A stretch of 64,000 bases of DNA, from positions 1 to 64,000 of the forward strand of contig CATLJA010000002.1 in the NCBI GenBank assembly GCA_949959305.1, given 5' to 3'. Under the pieces are notes generated by a model. It made no database searches, was not told where the DNA came from, and was given only the letters and a program-made list of their open reading frames with translations. The stretch comes from an uncultured Oscillibacter sp. (GTDB taxonomy: Bacteria > Bacillota > Clostridia > Oscillospirales > Oscillospiraceae). Position numbers and translations under genes: made by a program. Shown here piece by piece: positions 52,116-61,481 of the stretch (the first letter of the stretch is position 1; each line of letters opens with the position of its first letter).

Positions 52116-52736
52116 ATGAACGAAAAATTCTTCTCTCTGCCGGAGAAGCGGCAGGATCTGATCCGCAGCAGCGCCATGCTGGAGTTCGGGGAGAACACAT
52201 TTAAAAAGACCAGCGCCGATGCCATCGCCAAGCGGGCCGGGGTATCCAAGGGCCTGCTGTTCCACTATTTCAAGGACAAGCGAGAGCTGTATCTCTACCT
52301 CTATCAGTACGCCTTGGACGTGTGCGTCAAGCACTACATGCTCAAGAGCTACGACTTCGGGGAGACAGACTTCTTTCTGGCCCTGGAGATTGGCCACAAG
52401 GTGAAGATGGATCTGGTCCGGCGCTACCCGGGGCTGTTCCGGTTCGTCATGCGGACCTACTACGAGCGGGACAGCGTCCTCTCCCCCAAGCTGCGCCAGG
52501 GGCTGGACGATCTGATGGAGAGCACCATCCGTGACTTTCTCTCCCGGATGGACCTGTACAAGTTCAAGGACGGGGTGGACCCCTACCAGGTGATCCGCCT
52601 GCTGCTCCTGGCGTCGGAGGGGATGCTGGCGGAGACCAACGCCTCCTCGGCGGAGGAGATCAACGCCCTGTTCGCGGAGTATAAGCGTCACGCGGACATG
52701 CTCCGTCAATTTCTATACAAGGAGGAATATTTATGA
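52116..52736 (+). CDS. TetR-family regulator
   Basis: The protein has 206 aa. The N-terminal helix-turn-helix reads TSADAIAKRAGVSKGLLFHYFKDKRELY; the rest is an all-helical ligand domain. It probably represses its own operon, which encodes an ABC exporter, through the dyad at 52063. Its stop overlaps the start of the ATPase gene (ATGA). Ligand unknown. Confidence 0.9.
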   Translation: MNEKFFSLPEKRQDLIRSSAMLEFGENTFKKTSADAIAKRAGVSKGLLFHYFKDKRELYLYLYQYALDVCVKHYMLKSYDFGETDFFLALEIGHKVKMDLVRRYPGLFRFVMRTYYERDSVLSPKLRQGLDDLMESTIRDFLSRMDLYKFKDGVDPYQVIRLLLLASEGMLAETNASSAEEINALFAEYKRHADMLRQFLYKEEYL

Positions 52737-53425
52737 TAGATATTACCAATCTGACCAAGGCCTACGGCAGGGCCCGGGGCGTCACGGACCTGACCCTTCA
52801 CGTCCCCGGGGGCAGCTGCTACGGCTTCATCGGTCCCAACGGGGCCGGGAAGAGTACCACCATCCGCACCCTCCTGGGGCTCCTCTCCCCCACCTCCGGC
52901 TCGGCCCGGGTGATGGGCATGGACTGCGTCCGGCAGCGGACGGAGATCCTGGCCCAGGTGGGCTACATGCCCTCGGAGGCCATGTTCTACCCCCAGATGC
53001 GGGCCGGAGAGGTGATCGCCTACTCCGCCGCCCTCCGGGGACTGGACTGCCGCCGGGAAGCCGGGGAGCTGTGCCGGGCTCTGGAGCTGGACGTGCGCAA
53101 GCGGGTGCGGGAGCTGAGTCTGGGCAACCGGAAAAAGGTTTCCATCGTGTGCGCCATGCAGCACCGGCCCCGGCTGTATATTTTGGACGAGCCCACCAGC
53201 GGCCTGGACCCCCTGGTCCAGCGGGCCTTCTGGCAGCTTCTGGAGCAGCGGCGGCAGGAGGGGGCCACGGTGTTCCTCTCCTCCCACGTGCTCTACGAGG
53301 TGGCCCGGTACTGCTCCCTGGCGGCCATCATTCGGGAGGGCCGGCTGGTGGCGGCGGGGACCACGGAGGAGCTGGACATTGAGAACAAATTCTTTGACTA
53401 CTACGAGGGGAGGCTGGGACAATGA
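52733..53425 (+). CDS. ABC transporter ATP-binding protein (exporter)
   Basis: The protein has 230 aa. Walker A is GPNGAGKSTTIR, the signature motif is degenerate (ELSLGNRKKVSI in place of LSGGQ) and Walker B is LYILDEPTSGLDP. It is of the ABC-2/NatA type and powers the membrane protein encoded next, with which it overlaps by four bases. Control by the TetR regulator suggests export of a toxic compound or peptide. Confidence 0.9.
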   Translation: MIDITNLTKAYGRARGVTDLTLHVPGGSCYGFIGPNGAGKSTTIRTLLGLLSPTSGSARVMGMDCVRQRTEILAQVGYMPSEAMFYPQMRAGEVIAYSAALRGLDCRREAGELCRALELDVRKRVRELSLGNRKKVSIVCAMQHRPRLYILDEPTSGLDPLVQRAFWQLLEQRRQEGATVFLSSHVLYEVARYCSLAAIIREGRLVAAGTTEELDIENKFFDYYEGRLGQ

Positions 53426-54207
53426 CCATTCTCAAGCATGAGGTCCGCAGCGGCCTGGCGGGGTGCATCCTCTGGAGCGCAGTGACCGGCGGACTGATGG
53501 CGCTGTGCGTGTCCATGTATCCGTCCATGTCCGGGTCCATGGACGACTTCTCCGCCATGTTTGCCAACATGGGGGATTTCTCCGCCGCCTTTGGCCTGGA
53601 CAAGCTTGAATTCGGGTCCGTCATGGGCTTTTACGGCACGGAGTGCGGGAACATCCTGGGTCTGGGCGGGGCGTTCTACGCCGCGCTGACAGCCATGGGC
53701 CTGCTGGCCGGCGAGGAGGGCGGTCACACGGCGGAGTTCCTGCTGACCCATCCGGTGAGCCGGGTCCGTGCGGCGGCGGAGAAGCTGGCGGCCCTGGCCG
53801 TGCTGGTGCTGGCGCTCAACGCGGTGTGCCTGGCCTGCGGGGCGGCGAGCATCCTGGCTGTCGGGGAGACGGCGGCGTGGGGGGATCTCCTCCGGTACCA
53901 CGCCGCCCTGCTGGGGATGCAGCTGGAGATTGGCGGCGTGTGCTTCGGCCTGTCGGCCCTGCTGCGGCGGAGCAGCTTCGGGCTGGCCATGGGGCTGGCG
54001 GCGGTGATGTACTTCTTAGGGCTGGTCATCAACCTGGACCAGGGGATGGCGTGGCTGCGGTTTGTGACACCTTATTACTATGCGGACGCGGCGCGGATCT
54101 ACGCCGGCGAGGCCCTGGCGGGACCTCTGGCGGCAGGGTGCCTCCTGGGCGCTGCCGGCGCGGCGTGGGGCCTGTGGCGGTACGGACGGAAGGACATCGC
54201 GGCGTAA
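53422..54207 (+). CDS. ABC-2 type transporter permease
   Basis: The protein has 261 aa with about six hydrophobic segments (starting AGCILWSAVTGGLMALCVSMY). Motifs TAEFLLTHPVSRV and LLGMQLEIGGVCFGLSALLRRSS are typical of ABC-2 permeases of the YhgE/NosY-like kind. It forms the membrane channel of the TetR-controlled exporter. The end is followed by a repeat and a long hairpin. Confidence 0.88.
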   Translation: MTILKHEVRSGLAGCILWSAVTGGLMALCVSMYPSMSGSMDDFSAMFANMGDFSAAFGLDKLEFGSVMGFYGTECGNILGLGGAFYAALTAMGLLAGEEGGHTAEFLLTHPVSRVRAAAEKLAALAVLVLALNAVCLACGAASILAVGETAAWGDLLRYHAALLGMQLEIGGVCFGLSALLRRSSFGLAMGLAAVMYFLGLVINLDQGMAWLRFVTPYYYADAARIYAGEALAGPLAAGCLLGAAGAAWGLWRYGRKDIAA

Positions 54208-54219
54208 CCGGAGTGGGGC

Positions 54220-54270
54220 ATCATTCTTTTTCTTGAAAGAAAAAGAATCAAACAGAACTTTAGAGGATGT
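54220..54270. repeat. Dispersed hairpin repeat, second copy
   Basis: TCATTCTTTTTCTT-GAAAG-AAAAAGAATCAAACAGAACTTTAGAGG closely matches both arms of the element at 41640-41853. It is a 12-bp hairpin by itself. Confidence 0.6.
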
Positions 54271-54309
54271 TCTCAGGGTGCTGCCGGCAGCATCCTGAGA
54301 CATCCTCTA
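54261..54309. terminator. Long near-perfect hairpin
   Basis: TAGAGGATG...CTCAGGGTGCTGCC pairs with GGCAGCATCCTGAG...CATCCTCTA over about 23 bp with one internal mismatch pair and one G-T pair, followed by GGCTTTTCTG. It lies between convergent genes and can end transcription from the ABC operon. Confidence 0.65.
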
Positions 54310-54353
54310 GGCTTTTCTGTGCTTCCTGTCCATCAAGGAGGGAAAAGCAGCCG

Positions 54354-54734
54354 CTAAAACACATTTTTGATACTCACGCTCTGGGTCTCCGCCAGCAGGC
54401 GGAGCTGGCTGGTGAGCTGGGCCAGCATCTGGTGGAAGTCCGCGTCGTCCCCCTCCCGGCACACCGCGAAGGCTCCCGCGAACAGCTTTTCCGCCTCGTC
54501 CAGCTCGTTGTGGTCCATAATGGTGTGGAAAAAGGTCTGGCTGCTGTCCCAGTCCTTGTACGCCTGCTCCAGCCGCCGCGCCGCCTCGGTCCAGTTCTCC
54601 TGGGCCGCCGACTGATCCGCCAGCTCCAGCGCCGCGTTCCACTGCTCCGTGCGCATCTCCACGTACCGCCCCGCCCACAGCGAAAAGCCCAGTATCAAGG
54701 CCAGCAGTCCCGCCGGCACGTACAGCGCCCTCAT
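54354..54734 (-). CDS. DUF4363-like membrane-anchored protein
   Basis: The protein has 126 aa. One N-terminal membrane segment (LYVPAGLLALILGFSLWAG) precedes a helical extracytoplasmic part (EQWNAALELADQSAAQENWTEAARRLEQAYKDW). The pattern and its pairing with a DUF421 gene fit DUF4363 proteins; function unknown. The start overlaps the DUF421 stop (ATGA). Confidence 0.75.
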   Translation of the reverse strand: MRALYVPAGLLALILGFSLWAGRYVEMRTEQWNAALELADQSAAQENWTEAARRLEQAYKDWDSSQTFFHTIMDHNELDEAEKLFAGAFAVCREGDDADFHQMLAQLTSQLRLLAETQSVSIKNVF

Positions 54735-55414
54735 GCCGCCCCCTCCTTTGCCACGCATACCACCGTGCCCGCCTCGTCCACGGTGAGGAAAAACACCTGC
54801 CGGGGCGAGGTGAGGCGGCGCGCGCGCAGCTGCTTGTCCAGCCACGCCCCGTCATACCCGCTGGCGGCCAGGTTCTCGCTCATCACGTGGCCGTCGTTGA
54901 TGAGCAGGGTGGGCAGGGTCACATCGTCCCTGACCTCCAGATTCATCACCTGGGGCGTCACGGGGCTGGCCTTTGTGTACGGCAGCACCGACACCTGCCC
55001 GCTGGTCTCCAGCACCGCGTACTTTACCGCCGCCAGATCACTGTACCCCTGGCTGCGCAGCTGCTCCAGCAGCTCGTCCACGGTGAAGCGGTTGCGGGCC
55101 ATGTTCTGCTGGAGGATCCTTCCGTCCCGGATGATGACCGTGGGGTGGCCGCAGACCAGCCCGCGGAACCGGATGGACTTCAGGCTGAAGAAGCTCAGCA
55201 GCATGGACAGGCACAGCAGCGTCACAATGGGGAACAGCCCGTTGACCAGCGGAATACCGAAGTCCTGCATGGGCACCGCCGCCAGATCGGATATAATCAG
55301 CGTCAGCACCAGCTCGCTGGGCTCCAGCTCCCCGATCTGCCGCTTCCCCATCAGCCGCAGGCCCACCATGAGGATAAAATACAAAATCACGGTCCGGAAA
55401 AACGCGGTGGTCAT
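54731..55414 (-). CDS. DUF421 (YetF/YcaP-like) membrane protein
   Basis: The protein has 227 aa. Three N-terminal membrane segments include the family motif RLMGKRQIGELEPSELVLTLIISDLAA. The soluble C-terminal domain (GHPTVIIRDGRILQQNMARNRFTVDELLEQLRSQG, LPTLLINDGHV) is as in YetF/YcaP. Members are linked to spores and membrane stress in Firmicutes, without a known reaction. It is co-transcribed with the DUF4363 gene. Confidence 0.88.
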   Translation of the reverse strand: MTTAFFRTVILYFILMVGLRLMGKRQIGELEPSELVLTLIISDLAAVPMQDFGIPLVNGLFPIVTLLCLSMLLSFFSLKSIRFRGLVCGHPTVIIRDGRILQQNMARNRFTVDELLEQLRSQGYSDLAAVKYAVLETSGQVSVLPYTKASPVTPQVMNLEVRDDVTLPTLLINDGHVMSENLAASGYDGAWLDKQLRARRLTSPRQVFFLTVDEAGTVVCVAKEGAA

Positions 55415-55546
55415 TGTCCCACATCCTTTCCAGGTGAGTATTTGCCGGAAGGGCGCGGTTTATGCCTGCCGGACGCGGAAATCCATTCTGCGCCGGAGCC
55501 GCGCTCCCGCCTCTCCTTAAATTTTCCGCGCTGTGCTATTTGTCAC

Positions 55547-55615
55547 TTGACAGGACGCACGGGAGGTTGTACTATATCTACGTTCGAATAAAAGAGATTA
55601 TACAACATCTAGTGC
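55547..55615 (+). promoter_or_regulatory. Promoter of nrdD with possible NrdR boxes
   Basis: TTGACA (55547) and TACTAT (55570) are 17 bases apart. TACTATATCTACG over the -10 box and ACAACATCTAGTG at 55602 resemble degenerate NrdR boxes, about three helical turns apart. The promoter is well supported; the NrdR sites are inference. Confidence 0.5.
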
Positions 55616-55686
55616 TCCGCCGCCGGACAGTTATTTCCGGCCCAGGGTCACGGAAAGCTGATTTTTTTACGGAGGAGAAGGAGCGA

Positions 55687-58011
55687 ATGACCATTGAGAA
55701 GCTGAAAAAGAGGGATGGGCGGCTGGTGGCCTTTGACAAGGAGAAGATTGCCGCCGCCATAGCCAAGGCCTTTGAGGCCACCTACAAGCCCGGACAGGAG
55801 GACCGGGCCGCCGCCCTGGCGGAGGAGGTCCTGTCCATTCTGGAGGTGGAGGGCACGGCGGCCCCGGAGGTGGAGCACATCCAGGATATTGTGGAGCGGG
55901 TGCTCATGGACAACGGCTACGTCCAGACCGCCAAGGCCTACATTCTCTACCGCAACGAGCGCAGCCGGGCCCGGGAGATGAACACGCGGCTGATGAAGGT
56001 CTATGAGGACATCACCTTCTCCGACGCGGTGGACTCCGACGTGAAGCGGGAGAACGCCAACATCAACGGCGACACGGCCATGGGGGCCATGCTCAAGTAC
56101 GGCAGCGAGGGGGCCAAGCAGTTCTACCAGATGTTCGTCCTCAAGCCCGAGCACGCCAGGGCCCACCAGGAGGGGGACATCCACATCCACGATCTGGATT
56201 TCTACACCCTCACCACCACCTGCTGCCAGATCGACATAAAAAAGCTCTTCCGGGGCGGCTTCTCCACGGGCCACGGCTACCTGCGGGAGCCCAACGACAT
56301 CGCCTCCTACGCCGCCCTGGCCTGCATTGCCATCCAGTCCAACCAGAACGATCAGCACGGCGGACAGGCCATTGTCAACTTCGACTACGGCATGGCCGAC
56401 GGCGTGAAGAAAACCTTCCTGCGCTACTACACCCGCAATCTGGCCAAGGCCCTCATGCTCTGGCACGACATGGAGGACCCGGAGGAGGAGCTGAAGGCAC
56501 TGCGGGGTGAGATCGAGAGGGAGACGGGCCTGCACCCCTGCCTGGCCGGGTGCCAGGACTACCTGGACGAGGAGCGCAGGCGCCTGACGGAGCGGTACGG
56601 GGACGAGGAGGGGATGGCCAGGGCCCAGCGCATGGCGGTCCACTACGCGGAGAAGGAGACGGACCGGGCCACCTTCCAGGCCATGGAGGCGTTCATCCAC
56701 AACCTGAACACCATGCACAGCCGGGCCGGGGCCCAGACCCCCTTCTCCTCCATCAACTACGGCATGGACACCTCCCCCGAGGGCCGCATGGTCATGCGCA
56801 ACCTGCTGCTGACCACGGAGGCGGGCCTGGGCAACGGGGAGACGCCTATCTTCCCCATCCAGATTTTCCGGGTGAAGGAGGGGGTCAACTACAACCCCGG
56901 GGACCCCAACTACGATCTTTTCAAGCTGGCCTGCCAGTGCAGCGCCAAGCGCCTCTTCCCCAACTTCGCCTTCATTGACGCGCCCTTCAACCTCCAGTAT
57001 TACGATCCCCAGCGGCCGGAGACGGAGATTGCCTACATGGGCTGCCGCACCCGGGTGATCTCCAACGTCTACGATCCCTCCCGCCAGCAGTGCAACCAGC
57101 GGGGCAACCTCAGCTTCACCTCCGTCAATCTGCCCCGGATCGCCATCCGGGCCAAGGGAGATCTGGACGCGTTTTTCGACGAGCTGGACCGGAAGATGGA
57201 TCTGTGCGTGGAGCAGCTGCTGGAGCGGTTTGAGATCCAGGCCAGAAAGCACGTGTACAACTTCCCCTTCCTCATGGGCCAGGGGGTGTGGCTGGACAGC
57301 GAGAAGCTGGGCTGGACCGACGAGGTGCGGGAGGTGCTCAAGCACGGCACCCTCTCCGTGGGCTTCATCGGTCTGGCGGAGACCCTGGTGGCCCTCACCG
57401 GGGAGCACCACGGTGAGAGTGAGCGCAGCCAGCGGCTGGGGCTGGAGATCATCGCCCGGATGCGGGCCCGCATGGATGCGGAGAGCCAGAAGACGGGGCT
57501 GAACTTCTCCCTGCTGGCCACCCCGGCGGAGGGCCTGTCGGGCCGGTTCATCCGCATGGACAAGGAGAAATTCGGCGTGATCCCCGGTGTGACGGACCGG
57601 GACTACTACACCAACAGCTTCCATATTCCGGTGTACTACCCCGTCAGCGCCTTTGAGAAGATCAAGCTGGAGGCCCCCTACCACGCCCTGACCAACGCCG
57701 GCCACATCAGCTACGTGGAGATGGACGGGGATCCCATGAAGAACCTGGACGCCTTTGAGAAGGTGGTCCGGTGCATGAAGGAGGCGGGCATCGGCTACGG
57801 CTCCGTGAACCACCCGGTGGACCGGGACCCCTGCTGCGGCTATACGGGCATCATCGACGACGAGTGCCCCGGCTGCGGCCGCCATGAGCACGACGAGCGG
57901 GTGGGCTTTGAGCGTATCCGCCGCATCACCGGCTATCTGGTGGGCACCATGGACCGCTGGAACGACGCCAAGACGGCGGAGGAGACGGAGCGGGTCAAGC
58001 ACAACCTGTAA
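55687..58011 (+). CDS. nrdD: Anaerobic ribonucleoside-triphosphate reductase
   Basis: The protein has 774 aa. An N-terminal ATP-cone (KRDGRLVAFDKEKIAAAIAKAF) gives allosteric control. The barrel contains the substrate-site residues around NINGDTAMG and GCRTRVISN. The C-terminal zinc site is CCGYTGIIDDECPGCG and the glycyl radical region RRITGYLVGTMDRW. It makes dNTPs under anaerobic conditions. It needs the activase NrdG, which is not encoded next to it here. GGAGGAGAAGGAG lies before the ATG; the ORF track extends 75 unsupported codons. Confidence 0.95.
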   Translation: MTIEKLKKRDGRLVAFDKEKIAAAIAKAFEATYKPGQEDRAAALAEEVLSILEVEGTAAPEVEHIQDIVERVLMDNGYVQTAKAYILYRNERSRAREMNTRLMKVYEDITFSDAVDSDVKRENANINGDTAMGAMLKYGSEGAKQFYQMFVLKPEHARAHQEGDIHIHDLDFYTLTTTCCQIDIKKLFRGGFSTGHGYLREPNDIASYAALACIAIQSNQNDQHGGQAIVNFDYGMADGVKKTFLRYYTRNLAKALMLWHDMEDPEEELKALRGEIERETGLHPCLAGCQDYLDEERRRLTERYGDEEGMARAQRMAVHYAEKETDRATFQAMEAFIHNLNTMHSRAGAQTPFSSINYGMDTSPEGRMVMRNLLLTTEAGLGNGETPIFPIQIFRVKEGVNYNPGDPNYDLFKLACQCSAKRLFPNFAFIDAPFNLQYYDPQRPETEIAYMGCRTRVISNVYDPSRQQCNQRGNLSFTSVNLPRIAIRAKGDLDAFFDELDRKMDLCVEQLLERFEIQARKHVYNFPFLMGQGVWLDSEKLGWTDEVREVLKHGTLSVGFIGLAETLVALTGEHHGESERSQRLGLEIIARMRARMDAESQKTGLNFSLLATPAEGLSGRFIRMDKEKFGVIPGVTDRDYYTNSFHIPVYYPVSAFEKIKLEAPYHALTNAGHISYVEMDGDPMKNLDAFEKVVRCMKEAGIGYGSVNHPVDRDPCCGYTGIIDDECPGCGRHEHDERVGFERIRRITGYLVGTMDRWNDAKTAEETERVKHNL

Positions 58012-58027
58012 CCATAGAACAAAGACG

Positions 58028-58065
58028 GACATCAGGACGGGTCAGCCTGTCCTGATGTCGTTTTA
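58028..58065 (+). terminator. Terminator of nrdD
   Basis: GACATCAGGAC and its complement form an 11-bp stem with an inner GG/CC pair, followed by GTTTTA. Confidence 0.75.
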
Positions 58066-58085
58066 CCGGACAAAAAGGAGGCGCT

Positions 58086-58556
58086 ATGTATCAGCTTCTG
58101 TTCCAGAGCCCCCTGGGCCCGCTGACCCTCTCCGGGACGGAGGAGGCGGTGACGGCCCTCTCCTTCGGCGCTTTGCCCGGGGCGGGGGACGGGGCCTGTC
58201 CCCTGCTGGAGGAGGCCGCCCGGGAGCTGGATGCCTATTTCCAGGGCCGCCGCCGGACCTTCGCGGTCCCCCTGGCCCCCGCCGGAACGCCCTTCCAGCA
58301 GAGGGTGTGGGCGGGGCTGAGGGAGATCCCCTTCGGCGCTACGGCCAGCTACGGGGAGATCGCCGCCAGGATCGGGAGCCCCCGGGCCTGCCGCGCGGTG
58401 GGCATGGCCAACCACCGCAACCCCATTGCCATCCTCATCCCCTGCCACCGGGTGGTGGGGCGGTCCGGCTCTCTGGTGGGCTACGCCGGGGGGCTGGATA
58501 TCAAGCGGGCCCTGCTGGAGCTGGAGGGTGCGGCGCAGAGGCGGGCGGCGCCCTGA
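58086..58556 (+). CDS. ogt: Methylated-DNA--protein-cysteine methyltransferase
   Basis: The protein has 156 aa. The acceptor cysteine is in IPCHRVVG, preceded by FQQRVWAGLREIPFGATASYGEIA and the DNA-reading helix SPRACRAVGMANHRNP. It removes alkyl groups from O6-alkylguanine by suicidal transfer. It lacks an Ada-type regulatory domain. AAAGGAGG precedes the ATG. Confidence 0.95.
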   Translation: MYQLLFQSPLGPLTLSGTEEAVTALSFGALPGAGDGACPLLEEAARELDAYFQGRRRTFAVPLAPAGTPFQQRVWAGLREIPFGATASYGEIAARIGSPRACRAVGMANHRNPIAILIPCHRVVGRSGSLVGYAGGLDIKRALLELEGAAQRRAAP

Positions 58557-58635
58557 CCTGCCGCGCGTGAGCACGATTAACCGGATTCCGGACGGAAACG
58601 GCCTGATGCCCGGCACTGCTGTTTTCCCTGCCGCG

Positions 58636-58664
58636 TTGACACCTGGGTCCAAATCGGTTAAAAT
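58636..58664 (+). promoter_or_regulatory. Promoter of hutD and downstream genes
   Basis: TTGACA and TAAAAT are 17 bases apart, 34 bases before the hutD-like start. Confidence 0.7.
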
Positions 58665-58698
58665 GAATGGAATCAAAACATAAGGACCGTGATAAACC

Positions 58699-59286
58699 AT
58701 GCTTTACCTGACGCAGCCCGATTATACTGTCAGCCGCTGGACCGGCGGAACCACCACACAGCTTGCCATCTTCCCTCCGGATGCCTCCTACGGAGCGCGG
58801 GACTTTCTCTGGCGGGTCAGCTCAGCGGCGGTGGAGGACGAGCGGAGCACCTTTACACCGCTGCCGGACTATGACCGCCGCCTGATGCTGCTGGACGGCT
58901 CCCTGCTTCTCCGCCACGATGATGGAGAGCCCCTCCGGCTGGACGCCTTCCAGGTTCACGCCTTTGACGGCGGCGCGGCCACAGAGAGCCAGGGCCGCTG
59001 CCGGGACTTCAACCTCATGCTCCGAAAAGGCCGCTGCCGCGGCGAGCTGCGTCCTGTGCGCTTTGCCGGCGCAGGGGAGGCGCAGCTCCCACCCCTTGAC
59101 GGCGGTTTTTCTCACCATGTTCTCCTCCTCTACTGCGCCGCCGGGCGCGGTCAGGCGTCTCTGGCGGGGGAGCTGTGCACTCTGGCGGAGGGCGAGAGCC
59201 TTTTGGCAGAGGATATCGGGAATGCCGCGCTGCGCCTGACGGTCCCCGGACCGGCAGATTTTGTGGCGGCGGAGATATGGTACTGA
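58699..59286 (+). CDS. HutD/Ves-family cupin-like protein
   Basis: The protein has 195 aa with a double-cupin shape: WTGGTTTQLAIFPPDASY, FLWRVSSAAVE, TPLPDYDRRLMLLDGSL, RDFNLMLRKGR. These are family features of HutD/Ves. HutD is tied to histidine use in other bacteria, Ves to cold growth; no hut genes are near here. The next gene follows after 12 bases. Confidence 0.85.
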   Translation: MLYLTQPDYTVSRWTGGTTTQLAIFPPDASYGARDFLWRVSSAAVEDERSTFTPLPDYDRRLMLLDGSLLLRHDDGEPLRLDAFQVHAFDGGAATESQGRCRDFNLMLRKGRCRGELRPVRFAGAGEAQLPPLDGGFSHHVLLLYCAAGRGQASLAGELCTLAEGESLLAEDIGNAALRLTVPGPADFVAAEIWY

Positions 59287-59298
59287 GCGGAGCCGCCC

Positions 59299-61377
59299 AT
59301 GACTTACGAGGAATTTAAGCGCCAATATCCCATCCCCCTGAACCCGCAGCAGGAGGAGGCTGTGCGCCTGACGGAAGGCCCGGTTCTGCTGCTGGCTGTG
59401 CCGGGGAGCGGCAAGACCACCGTGCTGGTCACCCGTCTGGGATACATGCTCTGCTGCAAGGGCGTCCGTCCGGAGCAGGTTCTCACCGTGACCTATACCG
59501 TGGCGGCGACAAAAGACATGAAGGCCCGGTTTGTCAGCTTCTTCGGGGAAGAGCGCGGGGACAAGCTGACCTTCCGGACCATCAACGGCCTGTGCGCGGT
59601 GGTGATCGGGTACTACGCCCGGCAGAAGGGCACGGAGCCATTCGCGCTGCTGGATGATGAGCGGCAGCTCAACAGCGTCATACGGGACCTGCTCGCCCGC
59701 ACCGGCACGGCCTTTCCCAGCGATCTCCAGGTGAAGGCCGCCCGCACCAATATCACATACTGCAAGAACATGATGCTCACCGAAGCGGAGATCCACGCCC
59801 ACAAGGTGGATGGGATGGATTTTCCTCGGATCTATTTCGAATATCAGGATTATCTCCTCCGCAGCAGGCGCATGGACTACGACGATCAGATGGTCTTCAC
59901 CTACCGCATCTTCCGGAGATATCCGGATATTCTGTCCCACTTCCAGCGCCGGTGGCCCTACATCTGCGTGGACGAGGCCCAGGACACCTCGAAGATCCAG
60001 CACGCCATCCTCCGCCTGCTGGCCTCCGGCAGCATCTTTATGGTGGGTGACGAGGACCAGAGCATCTACGGCTTCCGGGCGGCCTGGCCCCAGGCGCTGC
60101 TGGCGTTTGAGCAGTTCTTTCCCGGCGCAAAGGTGTTGAAGCTGGAAACCAACTATCGCTCCAGCCGCGCCATCGTGGAGAAGGCGGACGCGTTCATTCG
60201 CCGCAACCAGAGCCGCCGTCCCAAGCAGATGCGCACCGATAACCGGCAGGGCAGCCCCATCCGCAGGATCCTGCTGGCGGATTACAGCCGCCAGTACAGC
60301 TACCTGCTGAAAATTGCGGAGAGCTGCGAGGAGTCCACGGCCGTTCTCTACCGCAACAACGACAGCGCCCTGCCGCTGATTGACCTGCTGGAGCAGAGGG
60401 GCGTCCCCTACGCATGCCGCCAGCGGGAGGGCTTTTTCTTCACCAGCCCGCTGGTGCGGGATATCACCGATATGCTGGAGTTTGCTTTTGACGACGGCAA
60501 CAGAGATTTGTTTCTCCGCTTCTACTACAAGCTGGACCTGAAGCTGAAAAAGGCAGTGGTCACAAAGCTGCTCTACGGAATGCCGCAGGATAAGAGCGTT
60601 TTTGAGACGCTGCTGGAGAGCGGCAGGCTGGAGCCCTGGCAGATCGGGAAAGTGAAGTCTATGCAGACCCACTACTCCAAGCTGCCCTATCTGACCAGCT
60701 TTGCCGCCATAACGCGGCTGGTGCGGTACATGGGCTACGGAGACTATCTCCAGGATCAGCGCAGCGACACAGCCAGGCTGGACATTTTGCTCTCTCTGGC
60801 GAATCAGACGCCTAAGGTGGGGCAGCTTCTTCTGCGCCTGCGGGAGCTGCGGGAGCGTATCGAGCGCCTGGAGCCCCGCCCGGACTGCCCCTTCGTGCTC
60901 TCCACCATCCATGCCAGCAAGGGCTTGGAGTATGACCATGTCATCCTGATCGACGCGGCGGAGGGCCTGCTCCCCTCAGCGGATGAGGGCGAGGAGCTGG
61001 AGGAGGAGCGGCGGCTTTTCTACGTGGGAGCCACCAGAGCGAAAAAGCAGCTGGAGTTTCTCTGCTACGAGAAGAGGTTCGGAGAGGCCTCCGACACCTC
61101 GTTCCCCTTTGTCTCCCAGTTTCTGGGCGAGGAGCCCAAAAAGCCCCAGGAACCGGAGAGCAGGTCCGCCAAGGCGGCCGGCCCCTCGGCAGAACAGCTC
61201 GCCGTCTGGATGAAGGACTACATTCCCGGCACGGAGGTTACCCATAAGATATTTGGACGGGGACTGCTGACCAGACGGGAGGGGACCTTTGCCGTGATTT
61301 CCTTCATGGAAACCGGAACCAAAAAGGTAGACCTATCCACTTGTCTGCGGCAAAAAAAGATTAGGCTGAGGCATTAG
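59299..61377 (+). CDS. UvrD/PcrA-like ATP-dependent DNA helicase
   Basis: The protein has 692 aa and is superfamily 1A. Motif I is AVPGSGKTTVLVTRL, motif II VDEAQDTSK, motif III GDEDQSIYGFRAAWP, motif IV NYRSSRAIVEKADAF, motif V TIHASKGLEYDHVILID and motif VI YVGATRAKKQL. The C-terminal tail (IPGTEVTHKIFGRGLL) is like the Tudor-type ends of PcrA relatives. It unwinds DNA 3' to 5' in repair; it is probably an accessory helicase, not the main PcrA. The ribosome site is weak, so it may depend on readthrough from hutD. Confidence 0.9.
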   Translation: MTYEEFKRQYPIPLNPQQEEAVRLTEGPVLLLAVPGSGKTTVLVTRLGYMLCCKGVRPEQVLTVTYTVAATKDMKARFVSFFGEERGDKLTFRTINGLCAVVIGYYARQKGTEPFALLDDERQLNSVIRDLLARTGTAFPSDLQVKAARTNITYCKNMMLTEAEIHAHKVDGMDFPRIYFEYQDYLLRSRRMDYDDQMVFTYRIFRRYPDILSHFQRRWPYICVDEAQDTSKIQHAILRLLASGSIFMVGDEDQSIYGFRAAWPQALLAFEQFFPGAKVLKLETNYRSSRAIVEKADAFIRRNQSRRPKQMRTDNRQGSPIRRILLADYSRQYSYLLKIAESCEESTAVLYRNNDSALPLIDLLEQRGVPYACRQREGFFFTSPLVRDITDMLEFAFDDGNRDLFLRFYYKLDLKLKKAVVTKLLYGMPQDKSVFETLLESGRLEPWQIGKVKSMQTHYSKLPYLTSFAAITRLVRYMGYGDYLQDQRSDTARLDILLSLANQTPKVGQLLLRLRELRERIERLEPRPDCPFVLSTIHASKGLEYDHVILIDAAEGLLPSADEGEELEEERRLFYVGATRAKKQLEFLCYEKRFGEASDTSFPFVSQFLGEEPKKPQEPESRSAKAAGPSAEQLAVWMKDYIPGTEVTHKIFGRGLLTRREGTFAVISFMETGTKKVDLSTCLRQKKIRLRH

Positions 61378-61481
61378 GGCCTGTTTGAAAAGTGTCGAAC
61401 CGCCCGGACGCCGGATCCGCAGAAACAGCCCGACGCCAGGACAGGCCGCATACAGATGACGGCCAGAAAGGGGATGACAAC

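Noticed and set aside
55648-58032. 794-residue minus-strand ORF
   Set aside because: Antisense of nrdD, which has all expected catalytic motifs.
58699-59286. HutD as evidence of a histidine-use operon
   Set aside because: No hutH, hutU, hutI or formiminotransferase genes are in the window.
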